A stretch of DNA of 61,753 nucleotides from an uncultured Pelagibacteraceae bacterium (lineage in GTDB: Bacteria > Pseudomonadota > Alphaproteobacteria > Pelagibacterales > Pelagibacteraceae). Of this stretch, positions 24,979 to 33,531 are shown one piece after another. The first letter of the stretch is position 1. Each line of letters begins with the position of its first letter. The translations under genes and the position numbers were made by a program. Where the stretch lies: assembly GCA_902543485.1 (NCBI GenBank), contig CACBYP010000009.1:1-61753 (forward strand), written 5' to 3'. The notes beneath the pieces are model-generated. The model made no database searches. It was not told the DNA's origin and saw only the letters and a list, made by a program, of their open reading frames with translations.

Positions 24979-25011
24979 TTACTATTGATAATTAATTGTT
25001 ATCAATAGTAA
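24979..25011. repeat. Perfect 13-7-13 inverted repeat next to the recombinase start
   Basis: TTACTATTGATAA (24979-24991) and its exact reverse complement TTATCAATAGTAA (24999-25011) flank a 7-base spacer, TTAATTG. The repeat ends 4 bases before the ATG of the tyrosine recombinase. The layout of 11-13-base inverted arms around a 6-8-base spacer is that of core sites bound by tyrosine recombinases (loxP and FRT are 13-8-13). It could equally be an operator or an mRNA hairpin hiding the ribosome-binding region. Confidence 0.65.
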
Positions 25012-25015
25012 TTAT

Positions 25016-25969
25016 ATGAATGAACTTACAACAGAACTAAAGTCGCTTCATGAGGCAACTTTAAATAATCTTAAAAGCTCAAAAGCAAATAATACTTTAA
25101 GAGCTTATAAGTCTGATTTTAAAGATTTCGCAGCTTTTTGTGCAAAGCATGGATTAAATTCATTACCAACAGAGCCAAAAATAGTTTCCTTATACCTAAC
25201 CCATCTCTCTAAAAACTCAAAAATAAGCACTTTAAGACGAAGATTGGTATCAATAAGCATAGTTCATAGGCTTAAAGGCCACTATCTAGACACAAAACAT
25301 CCAATCATCGTTGAAAATTTAATGGGAATAAGAAGGGTAAAAGGAAGCAATCAGAAAGGTAAAAAACCTATATTAATCAATCATTTAAAATTAATTATTA
25401 ATGTAATAAATCAACAAAAAACTGAAGAAATAAAAAAACTTAGAGACAGATCTTTAATCTTAATTGGCTTTGGAGGAGGTTTTAGAAGAACCGAGCTAAT
25501 TTCAATTGATTATGAAGATTTAGAATTTGTTCCTGAAGGACTAAAAATCACTATTAAAAGATCAAAAACAGACCAATTCGGAGAAGGAATGACTAAAGGA
25601 CTACCCTACTTCGATAATGAAATTTACTGTCCTGTTAAAAATCTTAAAAAATGGTTAGATAATTCTAAAATTAAGTCTGGACCTATTTTTAGAAGATTTT
25701 CTAAAGGTTTATCATTAACAGACAAAAGATTAACTGACCAATCTGTTGTTTTATTAATGAAAGAGTATTTAAAATTAGCAGGTATCGAAAACAAAAATTT
25801 TGCAGGTCATAGTTTAAGGTCGGGTTTTGCAACAGTAGCTGCTGAATCAGGAGCTGATGAGCGAAGCATAATGGCTATGACTGGCCATAAATCAACACAA
25901 ATGGTTAGAAGATATATCAGAGAAGCTAATATATTTAAAAATAATGCATTAAATAAAATCAAATTATAA
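25016..25969 (+). CDS. Tyrosine recombinase / site-specific integrase
   Basis: 317 residues. An N-terminal core-binding (SAM-like) domain (about 15-105: TLRAYKSDFKDFAAFC ... STLRRRLVSISIVHR) precedes the catalytic domain. All catalytic residues are visible: R157 in GFRRTEL, K184 in KRSKTDQ, H265 and R268 in GHSLRSGF, H291 in TGHKSTQ, and the nucleophile Y300 in MVRRYIREA. It is too long and different for certainty as XerC/XerD; it looks like the single-gene integrases of mobile elements, but no phage or transposition genes accompany it. A 13-7-13 inverted repeat lies directly upstream. Its 3' end overlaps the convergent glycosyltransferase gene by 6 bases. Confidence 0.9.
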   Translation: MNELTTELKSLHEATLNNLKSSKANNTLRAYKSDFKDFAAFCAKHGLNSLPTEPKIVSLYLTHLSKNSKISTLRRRLVSISIVHRLKGHYLDTKHPIIVENLMGIRRVKGSNQKGKKPILINHLKLIINVINQQKTEEIKKLRDRSLILIGFGGGFRRTELISIDYEDLEFVPEGLKITIKRSKTDQFGEGMTKGLPYFDNEIYCPVKNLKKWLDNSKIKSGPIFRRFSKGLSLTDKRLTDQSVVLLMKEYLKLAGIENKNFAGHSLRSGFATVAAESGADERSIMAMTGHKSTQMVRRYIREANIFKNNALNKIKL

Positions 25970-27013
25970 TAAATCTTGAATTAACTTATCTCTGTAACTA
26001 TCAATTTTTTTTGAAATATAATTATTTGTTAAGAAAAAATGTTTATAAATTCTTTTTTGTAACGACTTTTTAAAAGACACATTTTTAATAAGTTTTTCTA
26101 TTGAATTTTCAATATTTTTAACAGTTAAAGTCTTTATTTTCATAGCTTTTGGTGATGCCTCGCTTAGCCCACCTTTGTCTGTAATAATTACAGCACATCC
26201 TGCACTAGATGCTTCTAAAGCAGTCCTGCCAAAAGGTTCATCCCATCGAGAGCAAACTACTGAAATATCGGATTTCACAAACCATTTGGTAACAATGCTA
26301 TTTTTTTGAAAACCTAAATTTTTCAAATTTTTATGTTCAAAAATATATTTTTCTCTAGGTTCATCACCAATCACTATAGCCTTCCAATCTGGATTATTAT
26401 TTAAGACTCCTATAATAGCTTTTCCAAATAAATCATACCCTTTAGAAGCATTTAATCTACCAACAAATAAAATTATTTTTTTTTTATTTTTAAAATTGAT
26501 AATTTTTTTACTTGTTGATTGATTAATAACTTCAAGTTTATCAGTATTATATTTTTTATTTAATCCTTTTGTAAATTTTTTTAAGGTCCAATTACTATTA
26601 AAAATTATTTTTTTTGTTTTGTTGTATATATCAATTCTCTCTTTCGCTGTTTTAGATGACTTCATATCTAGCGGATTATTATGAAAATATAGAACAATAT
26701 TATCATTCATCTCATGAATAGAATTTATATAATCTGGCCTATTATGAACTTCTATTAAGGTTGATTTTTTTATTTTTTCATTCTCCAGAAACTTTTTTAC
26801 ATAAGTTTTACTACTACTTCTGAAGAGTAATTTTGAAAAATTTATATTAGTATAATTAGGTAATAACTTGTTTTTAAAACTAGTATTTCCATACACTTGA
26901 ATATTTTTTTTATATTTACTTAGTTTGATAGTATCATTTAAAAAAAGTGAAACTGCACCTGCATAATTTGCAGTAAAATTTTCTTTATATGGAAGTAGAA
27001 TTGAGATTTTCAT
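25964..27013 (-). CDS. Family 4-like glycosyltransferase
   Basis: 349 residues, GT-B fold type. The N-terminal half starts MKISILLPYKENF and contains IEVHNRPDY and LYFHNNP. The C-terminal half has the nucleotide-sugar segment IILFVGRLNASKGYDL (about 192-207), IVIGDEP, and the E-x7-E-type motif DEPFGRTALEASSAGCAVI followed by TDKGGLSE. Probably a surface polysaccharide or lipopolysaccharide sugar transferase, but no other such gene is nearby. It overlaps the GIY-YIG gene upstream by 4 bases. Confidence 0.85.
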   Translation of the reverse strand: MKISILLPYKENFTANYAGAVSLFLNDTIKLSKYKKNIQVYGNTSFKNKLLPNYTNINFSKLLFRSSSKTYVKKFLENEKIKKSTLIEVHNRPDYINSIHEMNDNIVLYFHNNPLDMKSSKTAKERIDIYNKTKKIIFNSNWTLKKFTKGLNKKYNTDKLEVINQSTSKKIINFKNKKKIILFVGRLNASKGYDLFGKAIIGVLNNNPDWKAIVIGDEPREKYIFEHKNLKNLGFQKNSIVTKWFVKSDISVVCSRWDEPFGRTALEASSAGCAVIITDKGGLSEASPKAMKIKTLTVKNIENSIEKLIKNVSFKKSLQKRIYKHFFLTNNYISKKIDSYRDKLIQDLL

Positions 27014-27264
27014 TTATTAAAATGAGATTTAATTTTGTTTCTAAGTTTATAGTTTTTTTTAAGCTTGTATTCTTCTCTCATAGCTTTGGATTTTGAATCA
27101 TAAATCATACTATAGGCTAATATCCATTTTCTACCTCTAGTAAATTTTGCTCCTTTAGAAGCATTGTGTTTAGCCAATCTTTTCTTTAAATTGTTTGTAT
27201 ATCCAACGTAGCTGAGATATTTTTGTTTATTTTTAGATATGATTAAATAAACAAAGTATTTCAT
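27010..27264 (-). CDS. GIY-YIG domain protein (YhbQ/UPF0213-like)
   Basis: A single 84-residue GIY-YIG nuclease-type domain. The two motif strands are YFVYLIIS and YVGYTNNLKKRLAKHN (about 3-34), with the conserved arginine helix, then FTRGRKWILAYSMIYDSKSKAMREEYKLKK containing the catalytic-type glutamate. Small stand-alone GIY-YIG proteins of this kind are widespread and poorly understood. Its start lies 2 bases from the 3' end of tRNA-Glu, on the same strand. Confidence 0.88.
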   Translation of the reverse strand: MKYFVYLIISKNKQKYLSYVGYTNNLKKRLAKHNASKGAKFTRGRKWILAYSMIYDSKSKAMREEYKLKKNYKLRNKIKSHFNK

Positions 27265-27266
27265 TG

Positions 27267-27341
27267 TGGCGGTCCCTAGGGGAATCGAACCCCTCTTTCA
27301 TGGATGAAAACCATGTGTCCTAACCGATAGACGAAGGGACC
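27267..27341 (-). tRNA. tRNA-Glu (anticodon TTC)
   Basis: 75 nt including an encoded CCA (27267-27269). Acceptor stem GGTCCCT pairs with AGGGACC, discriminator G. The anticodon stem is CATGG/CCATG with loop TTTTCAT, giving TTC. The T arm carries GGGGTTCGATTCCCC. The GIY-YIG gene begins just downstream, so it may be transcribed from the tRNA promoter. Confidence 0.97.
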
Positions 27342-27376
27342 AGAGATGGAGTTTCTATTGCAATTATTAAAAATAA

Positions 27377-28321
27377 TCAAGCTATAGGTTCCTCACTTTT
27401 TATAATTTCTATTGTAGATTCTTTATGTGTGACAAGAGTTTCAGTAATAAATTTTGTATTTTCTTTTTTTACAGCCGCAACCATTTCAGTACTGGTAATA
27501 CCTGTCGCACAAAAAATACTATCTCCTTTAACTATTTCATTTAATTCATATTTTTTATTTAGGTCATATATTCCCATTTTTTTTGCTCTAGCCTTATCTT
27601 GATCAGTTGCAAATAAAAATTTTCCCTGAAATTTACATCCATAAGCATCCAAAGCTGCTGCGGAGATTACTCCTTCAGGACCTCCTCCAATACCTAAAAA
27701 TAAGTCAACATTATACTTATTATCAGTAACTAATAGAGAACCACAAATATCACCGTCTGAAATTAATTTTAAATTTACTTTTAATGATTTTAATTCTTCA
27801 ATGATATCTTTGTGTCTTGGTCTATCGAGAATACATACTGTAAGTTCATCAATATTTTTATTTTTGGCTTCTGCAATATTGGAAATATTTTTTTTTATAG
27901 GATAATCTAAATCTGTCGCATCGAATGGAACATCTTTGCCCACTGCAATTTTATTCATATAGGTTTCTGGAGCATTAAATAAATTTCCTTTTTCTGAAAT
28001 TGCTAATACAGATATAGCGCCTGGAATATTTTTTGCAGCAAAGTTTGTTCCTTCAAGTGGGTCTACGGCTATATCTAAATATGGACCATTACCCTTCCCA
28101 AGTTTTTCACCTATATATAACATTGGTGCTTCATCGAGTTCGCCCTCACCTATAACCACTTGTCCGTTAATTTCTAAATTATTTAAATCATTTCTCATAG
28201 AGTCCGTTGCAGCTTTATCAGCAATTTTTTTATTTTCTTTGCCAAGAAATTGATAACAATTAATCGCAGCTCTTGAAGTAACTTTTACAAGTTGATTAAT
28301 CAGATCTTTATTTAAAGACAT
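27377..28321 (-). CDS. glpX: Fructose-1,6-bisphosphatase class II
   Basis: Gluconeogenic phosphatase of the GlpX family (lithium-sensitive phosphatase fold). 314 residues with VVIGEGELDEAPMLYIGE (about 56-73), the metal motif DIAVDPLEGTNFAAK, and later LDRPRHKDII, SDGDICGSLL and GGGPEGVISAAAL. Its start codon overlaps the stop of the SbmA/BacA-like gene by one base. A single glpX with no other gluconeogenic gene in the neighbourhood. Confidence 0.95.
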   Translation of the reverse strand: MSLNKDLINQLVKVTSRAAINCYQFLGKENKKIADKAATDSMRNDLNNLEINGQVVIGEGELDEAPMLYIGEKLGKGNGPYLDIAVDPLEGTNFAAKNIPGAISVLAISEKGNLFNAPETYMNKIAVGKDVPFDATDLDYPIKKNISNIAEAKNKNIDELTVCILDRPRHKDIIEELKSLKVNLKLISDGDICGSLLVTDNKYNVDLFLGIGGGPEGVISAAALDAYGCKFQGKFLFATDQDKARAKKMGIYDLNKKYELNEIVKGDSIFCATGITSTEMVAAVKKENTKFITETLVTHKESTIEIIKSEEPIA

Positions 28322-29319
28322 TAAATATTTTCAACAGTGGATTTTTCTAAATTATATTTCAATCTAGCTTCAAATTCACTTAATCTTTTCCAAACTGAAA
28401 TCAATTCCACTATTGTAGACCAGCTTCTAACTAAATATTGTAATGAATTTTCAACTCTTCCAAATGCTCTAGTTATTTGTTGAACAAAACCTAATGTAAT
28501 TGCACCAGATACAATAGTTGGTGCTAAAGCCAAGTATGGAACAATTACCATACCTTGAAAATAACTCCACTTGACTGCATTAAAATATAAATAGTGAAAA
28601 TATGATTTATAGTGAATACCTCTGACTCTGTCATATAATTGACCTATTGTTGGTGGAGCCGCCCTTATGGGGTCATCTTCTCCATGAACTAATTCTTTCC
28701 TATAACCAGCTTCTTCTTTTTGAATGTCATATTCAATACCAGGCAATTTAATACCTACAGCTGCTAATAAAACTGTTCCACCAAGTGCAGATATTATTGC
28801 AACCCAAACTAAAGCATGATCAACTTCACCAATCCATGGAAGCACATCCACTTGTTTAGATAATCCCCATAATATTGGTAGGAAGGCTACTAAAGTCATT
28901 ATACTATCTAGAAGTCCAACACCAAGACCCTCCATTATTCTTGCAAATTTTAAAGTGTCTTCTTGAACTCTCTGCGAGGCCCCTTCAGTTAAACGAGCTT
29001 TTAACCATTGAGAGTGATAATATTCAGCCATTGATGTTCTCCACCTAAACACCCAATGAGATACAAAAAATCCAGTCACAATTGCAATTATAATCCAAAG
29101 TCCTGCAACTTTTGCAAATGTGAACAAATATCCAATAAATTCAGTTTCTGTGACTGAACCAGGTTCCGTTAAAGCTTTTTGAAGAGTATCGTAAAATTCA
29201 CCAAACCATTCATTAATTTTTACATCTAATTGTACTTGATACCAAGTTGAAACTAATATGAAGATTGATCCAAATATGCTCCAACCGTACCATCTTCTTT
29301 CTGTAAAAAATTTAAACAT
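28321..29319 (-). CDS. SbmA/BacA-like inner-membrane transporter
   Basis: 332 residues with about six or seven helices, opening FTERRWYGWSIFGSIFILV. FYDTLQKAL and VFRWRTSMAEYYHSQWL resemble the SbmA/BacA family and the membrane half of ABCD-type exporters, as does NPVQRVQEDTLKFA-like ASQRVQEDTLKFARIME. There is no ATPase domain, consistent with SbmA/BacA, which use the proton gradient to import peptides. The cargo here is unknown. The gene is richer in G and C than its neighbours by eye, mostly from Gly/Ala/Val-rich helices. Confidence 0.82.
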   Translation of the reverse strand: MFKFFTERRWYGWSIFGSIFILVSTWYQVQLDVKINEWFGEFYDTLQKALTEPGSVTETEFIGYLFTFAKVAGLWIIIAIVTGFFVSHWVFRWRTSMAEYYHSQWLKARLTEGASQRVQEDTLKFARIMEGLGVGLLDSIMTLVAFLPILWGLSKQVDVLPWIGEVDHALVWVAIISALGGTVLLAAVGIKLPGIEYDIQKEEAGYRKELVHGEDDPIRAAPPTIGQLYDRVRGIHYKSYFHYLYFNAVKWSYFQGMVIVPYLALAPTIVSGAITLGFVQQITRAFGRVENSLQYLVRSWSTIVELISVWKRLSEFEARLKYNLEKSTVENI

Positions 29320-29600
29320 TATTTTGTAAAATTATCAGCGTAAGATTTTAAAGTAACTTTTCTTTTATTCGGTTCTATTAATTCAAAATCAATATTATTT
29401 TTTTTTGCATACTCAATAGCTAATTCTTTAGTAGAAAACTCTAATTTTAATTCGCCATAAGTATCAGTAGAACTCTCCCACCCCATCAAAGGATTGGTAC
29501 CAGGATCATCAGTAATGTATTCAATAATCCATTTATCAAATTTCTTTAATCCTGACTGCATAGCAGTTTTAGATGGCTTATAAATTTTTGCTTTTTTCAT
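29319..29600 (-). CDS. NADH dehydrogenase accessory subunit (NDUFS4-like, ETC complex I region)
   Basis: A 93-residue protein starting MKKAKIYKPSKTAMQSG, with NPLMGWESSTDTYGELKLEF, ELAIEYAKKNNI and the terminal KSYADNF, the full signature of the alphaproteobacterial NDUFS4 homologue that joins respiratory complex I. A longer frame exists upstream to 29648, but its extra 16 residues lie in tRNA-Pro, so the ATG at 29600, 4 bases after the tRNA, is the real start. It overlaps the SbmA-like gene by one base. Confidence 0.92.
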   Translation of the reverse strand: MKKAKIYKPSKTAMQSGLKKFDKWIIEYITDDPGTNPLMGWESSTDTYGELKLEFSTKELAIEYAKKNNIDFELIEPNKRKVTLKSYADNFTK

Positions 29601-29604
29601 AAAA

Positions 29605-29681
29605 TGGTCGGGGTGGTAGGATTCGAACCTACGGCCCCTTGGTCCCAAACCAAGTGCGCTACCAGGCTGCGCTACACCCCG
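29605..29681 (-). tRNA. tRNA-Pro (anticodon TGG)
   Basis: 77 nt including encoded CCA (29605-29607). Acceptor CGGGGTG pairs with CACCCCG, discriminator A. The anticodon stem is CTTGG/CCAAG with loop TTTGGGA, giving TGG. The T arm is GTAGGTTCGAATCCTAC. It lies immediately upstream of, and on the same strand as, the NDUFS4-like gene. Confidence 0.97.
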
Positions 29682-29776
29682 AATTGAGTACTAATACAGT
29701 AGATAAAAAAAATTTCAAAGTATATTAATCACTATTTAAAAGGAAATTTTACAAAATTTGCTATATATAAGTATCT

Positions 29777-30271
29777 ATGATCATTGAATGTCCAGCATGT
29801 TCTAAGAAGTTCAATATTGATGAAAAATTAATTCCAGATGAAGGTAGGCTTTTAAAGTGCGGCAATTGCGATCATACATGGTTTTATAAAAAGGAAAAAA
29901 ATTTAATTTTAGAAACTGAAACTATAAAAAAAAATGAAATTGAAGAAAATAAAACAGAAATCAAGATAGAACCGGTTGATGTACCTATAAAACAAACAAA
30001 GAAAATAAGAAAAAAAATTTCAAAAAAATCTTCAACAAAAGAGAGTACATCAAAAGAATTAGTGTCTATTGATAAAAGTTCGATTTCAAGAGAAAACAAT
30101 ATTATTAAAAAAATATTTCTAATAATTATTTCAGTTATTGCCTTTATTTTACTTATAGACACATTTAAAAATCAGATATCTCTTATATTTCCTGGTATAT
30201 TAAAAATGTCTGATAGTTTGTATCTAGTAATAAATGACTTGAAATTATTTATTAAAGATTTAGTCAGGTAA
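29777..30271 (+). CDS. Zinc-ribbon (MJ0042-type) membrane protein
   Basis: 164 residues. The first 40 are a zinc ribbon, with CPACSKKF and CGNCDHTWF as the two metal knuckles (C5, C8, C28, C31 approximately). A long charged, lysine/glutamate-rich linker follows, then a single hydrophobic helix near 112-130 (IIKKIFLIIISVIAFILLID). The same layout is found in alphaproteobacterial proteins encoded near ftsEX, role unknown. It precedes nhaA by 2 bases, so the two are probably co-transcribed. Confidence 0.8.
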   Translation: MIIECPACSKKFNIDEKLIPDEGRLLKCGNCDHTWFYKKEKNLILETETIKKNEIEENKTEIKIEPVDVPIKQTKKIRKKISKKSSTKESTSKELVSIDKSSISRENNIIKKIFLIIISVIAFILLIDTFKNQISLIFPGILKMSDSLYLVINDLKLFIKDLVR

Positions 30272-30273
30272 AA

Positions 30274-31446
30274 ATGATTCAGATAATTACAAAACCATTT
30301 AGATGGTTTTTCAAATTAGAAGCTGCTAGTGGTCTAGTTTTACTTTTTGCAGCCATAATAGCATTGATTGTGAGTAATTCTAATTTATCTGAATTATATT
30401 TTTCTACATTGAATAAATATTTATTTTTAGGAATAAATAATTTTGGATTAAAATTATCAGTTTTACATTGGATAAATGATGCCTTGATGGCAATATTTTT
30501 TTTCTTTGTAACATTAGAAATTAAAAGAGAATTTTTACAAGGCGAATTATCAAATATAAAACAAGCTCTTCTTCCAATTATTGCCGCAGTTGGAGGAATG
30601 TTAGTACCTGCTTTATTTTATGTTTTTATTAATTTTGGTGATAGTGAAACAATGAATGGTTGGGCCATTCCATCTGCAACTGATATTGCATTTTCTTTAG
30701 GTGTACTTTCATTATTGGGTAAAAGAGTTCCATTATCTTTAAAAGTTTTTTTAACCGCTCTAGCAATTATAGATGATTTGGGAGCTATTGTAATTATTGC
30801 ATTATTTTATTCAGGAGATTTAAGTATTAAATATTTAAGCTTAATGCTTTTAGCGTTTATTGTTCTTTTGGTAATTAATAAGTTTAATATAAAGAAATTT
30901 TTACCATATTTAATTGTTGGAATATTTCTTTGGGACTTTACTCACAATTCTGGAATTCATGCAACAATCGCAGGTGTTTTGCTAGCAATGACTATACCTC
31001 ATAGAAAAAAAGATAAAGACTTTTCACTTTTAATAAAAATTGAACATGCGATTAGCCCATATGTTGCATTTGGTATTATGCCATTATTTGCTTTTGCAAA
31101 TGCTGGTGTTTCATTAGAAGGTTTATCTTTTGCATCTTTACTTGATAAAGTCCCATTAGGAATTTTATTAGGATTATTTGTTGGTAAACAATTAGGAGTA
31201 TTTGTATTTTCTTATGTTTCGATTAAAATGAAAATAGCCCAGATGCCTAATAATTCTAACTGGTTTAATTTTTATGGCGTTGGTGTTTTAACAGGTATTG
31301 GGTTTACAATGAGTTTATTTGTTGGAAATTTGGCATTCGTTGAAAATATGCAATATATGGATGGAGTTAAAATTGGAGTTTTAACTGGGTCATTATTATC
31401 CACTTTATTTGGGTACTTCTTAATACTACTTACACCAAATAAATAA
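30274..31446 (+). CDS. nhaA: Na+/H+ antiporter NhaA
   Basis: 390 residues with about 12 helices. The ion-binding aspartates are present in TALAIIDDLGAI (D167 and D168), with the unwound-helix segment PSATDIAFSLGVLSLLG (133-149, D137) and VTLEIKREFLQGEL. It exports Na+ in exchange for protons, relevant for a marine cell. It follows the zinc-ribbon gene directly and is followed by a glutathione peroxidase gene 7 bases on. Confidence 0.96.
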   Translation: MIQIITKPFRWFFKLEAASGLVLLFAAIIALIVSNSNLSELYFSTLNKYLFLGINNFGLKLSVLHWINDALMAIFFFFVTLEIKREFLQGELSNIKQALLPIIAAVGGMLVPALFYVFINFGDSETMNGWAIPSATDIAFSLGVLSLLGKRVPLSLKVFLTALAIIDDLGAIVIIALFYSGDLSIKYLSLMLLAFIVLLVINKFNIKKFLPYLIVGIFLWDFTHNSGIHATIAGVLLAMTIPHRKKDKDFSLLIKIEHAISPYVAFGIMPLFAFANAGVSLEGLSFASLLDKVPLGILLGLFVGKQLGVFVFSYVSIKMKIAQMPNNSNWFNFYGVGVLTGIGFTMSLFVGNLAFVENMQYMDGVKIGVLTGSLLSTLFGYFLILLTPNK

Positions 31447-31453
31447 GTAGTTT

Positions 31454-31999
31454 ATGAAAAAATTAATAATAATAAGTATTACTGTAATTATGTTTTTTTT
31501 CAAAAGTTCAGCAATGACCAATAATCAGAAAAATTTTTATGATCTGGAAATAGAGAGTATTAATGGAGAAATCATAAAATTAAAAGATTATCGAGATAAA
31601 GTTATACTTATAGTAAACACTGCCAGTTATTGTGGATTCACAAAGCAATACGAAGATTTGCAAGAATTATGGGATAAATACAAATCTAAGGGTCTAATTG
31701 TTCTTGGGGTGCCCTCAGACTCTTTCAATCAAGAAAAAAAAACCAATAGCGAGGTTAAAAAATTTTGTGAAGTAAATTTTGACATAAATTTTCCATTAAC
31801 AACTATTACAGAGGTAAAAGGTAGCGATGCTCATGAGATTTTTAAGTGGGCAGAAAATAATTTTGGTAAATCTGCAATTCCTAAGTGGAATTTTCATAAA
31901 ATATTAATCAATAAACTGGGAAATGTAGAAGAAACATATGCTTCTTTTACAAAACCTACATCAAATAAAATTATAAATAAAATTGAAGAAATACTATAG
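31454..31999 (+). CDS. Glutathione peroxidase-family protein, exported
   Basis: 181 residues with an N-terminal hydrophobic signal (1-20, ending KSSAM). Peroxidase motifs follow: VNTASYCGFTKQYEDLQ (C60, a cysteine rather than selenocysteine), LGVPSDSFNQEKK with the conserved glutamine region, and PKWNFHKILINKLG. Probably reduces peroxides in the periplasm using thioredoxin-like donors. Its last 6 bases overlap the end of the convergent metallo-hydrolase gene. Confidence 0.9.
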   Translation: MKKLIIISITVIMFFFKSSAMTNNQKNFYDLEIESINGEIIKLKDYRDKVILIVNTASYCGFTKQYEDLQELWDKYKSKGLIVLGVPSDSFNQEKKTNSEVKKFCEVNFDINFPLTTITEVKGSDAHEIFKWAENNFGKSAIPKWNFHKILINKLGNVEETYASFTKPTSNKIINKIEEIL

Positions 32000-32770
32000 T
32001 TCTATTGTTAAACCATCATGTGCTGGAATAACATTTTTGGGTATAACTTTCTTTAATTGATTATAATCTAATACTGGTGATAAATTTGAAAGTATAGCTT
32101 TTTTTGGTTTAAATTTTTTAATAAATAATAAAGATTTTTCCAAATTAAAGTGAGATGGATGAAAATTGTACCACAGACAATCAACGATTAAATACTTTAA
32201 ACTTTTAAAATATGAGTAATCTTTTTTGTAAATTTCACTTACATCAGTTATATATGCTAGTTTTTTATCAATTATAAAACAATTGGAATTTACCGAACCG
32301 TGCTGAACAACAATTGATTTTAAATTTATATTTTTGTTCTTATGTTTAATAAATGAATTTTTATTTAATTTATTTAATTTTAAAGTCGCTGGATATTCTC
32401 TTGAGAAACTTTCAAAACAATATGAAAAACTTTGTTTTAAATATTTGGATGTTTCATTATCGGCATAAACATTAACTTGTTTTCTACTATTAATAAAAAA
32501 AGATCTTAAATCATTTATTCCGTGGGTTTGATCGGCATGCATATGTGAATAGAATACTTTATCAATTTTCTTAATTTTATGGCGCAATAATTGCTGTCTC
32601 AAGTCGGGAGATGTATCAATTAAAATATTTTCATCAGTTGTTTTAATAAGTGCAGAACATCTTGTTCTATAATTTTTCTTATTTCTGGGATCACAATTAC
32701 CAAAAAATCCATCAGGTCTTGGCACACCCATGGAGCTCCCACAACCTAATATTATAAATTTTATACTCAT
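31994..32770 (-). CDS. Metallo-beta-lactamase-fold hydrolase (PhnP-like)
   Basis: 258 residues. Starts KFIILGCGSSMGVPRPD, then GNCDPRNKKNYRTRCSALI (the PhnP-type extra cysteine site) and the MBL metal motif FYSHMHADQTHGINDL (H76, H78, D80, H83). A distal VVQHGS, ITDVSE and PAHDG complete the family pattern. Related enzymes cleave cyclic phosphates. In Alphaproteobacteria this gene customarily follows tatD, as here; it overlaps tatD by one base. Confidence 0.87.
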   Translation of the reverse strand: MSIKFIILGCGSSMGVPRPDGFFGNCDPRNKKNYRTRCSALIKTTDENILIDTSPDLRQQLLRHKIKKIDKVFYSHMHADQTHGINDLRSFFINSRKQVNVYADNETSKYLKQSFSYCFESFSREYPATLKLNKLNKNSFIKHKNKNINLKSIVVQHGSVNSNCFIIDKKLAYITDVSEIYKKDYSYFKSLKYLIVDCLWYNFHPSHFNLEKSLLFIKKFKPKKAILSNLSPVLDYNQLKKVIPKNVIPAHDGLTIEL

Positions 32771-33531
32771 TATTGAAAAAATAATCTTTCAAAATTATTG
32801 TTTGTAATAGTTTCTAATTCATCAAAAGTTTTTGACTTTAATCCTGAAAGTTTTTCCAGTGTATATTTAATAAAAGAAGGTTCGTTTTTTTTACCTCTCA
32901 TTGGTATAGGAGCTAAAAAAGGGCTATCTGTTTCAATTAAAATTTTGTCATTTTCAATCATTTTAAATGTTTCTTGTAGATCAGTACTATTTTTAAAAGT
33001 TATTATTCCACTAGCAGAAAAATAAGCATTTAATGTCATCATTTTTTTTGCAAACTCTTTTGAACCTGTAAAACAGTGCATAAGTATTTTAATATCTCTA
33101 TTTTTGTATCTATTTAAAATATCGAAAGTTTCTCTTTCAGCACTTCTAGAATGAACTATTAATGGATAATTTAATTCAATAGAGGCCTCAATATGTCTCT
33201 CAAAACTTTCAATCTGATCGTCTTTTTTGCTATTTTCATAATAGAAATCTAATCCTGTCTCGCCAACTCCAATTATTTTTTTAAATTTATTAGCATTTTC
33301 AACGATAAATTCTTTATTCATCTTATCACTACTTGATTCGTGAGGATGAATTCCTATACTTCCATAAATTATTTCATCAAGTTCTATTATCTTTTTAATG
33401 TTCTCAAAGCTTTTTGAATTGGTTGAAATAGTTAAAATTTTCTTTAATCCATTTTCTTTGGAACGTTTAATAACATCAATGATATTTGAGTAAAGAGGTT
33501 CGTGATCAAGATGACAATGTGAGTCTATCAT
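32770..33531 (-). CDS. tatD: TatD-family metal-dependent deoxyribonuclease
   Basis: 253 residues. The metal site is clear: MIDSHCHLDH (H5, H7), GVGETGLDFYY with the bridging glutamate, IVHSRSAERETFD, LMHCFTGS and ETDSPFLAP. TatD proteins are 3'-5' exonucleases or deacylases implicated in DNA or tRNA quality control. It lies in the metG-tatD order and overlaps metG by 4 bases. Confidence 0.94.
   Translation of the reverse strand: MIDSHCHLDHEPLYSNIIDVIKRSKENGLKKILTISTNSKSFENIKKIIELDEIIYGSIGIHPHESSSDKMNKEFIVENANKFKKIIGVGETGLDFYYENSKKDDQIESFERHIEASIELNYPLIVHSRSAERETFDILNRYKNRDIKILMHCFTGSKEFAKKMMTLNAYFSASGIITFKNSTDLQETFKMIENDKILIETDSPFLAPIPMRGKKNEPSFIKYTLEKLSGLKSKTFDELETITNNNFERLFFQ

Noticed and set aside
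23822..27380. 15-base direct repeat (ATTAAAAATAATCAA) at 23822 and 27366 as attachment sites
   Set aside because: The repeat is almost pure A+T, and many such matches are expected by chance. One copy also runs into the end of glpX.
29601..29648. N-terminal extension of the NDUFS4-like gene
   Set aside because: The extra codons are antisense-free tRNA-Pro sequence, not protein-like.
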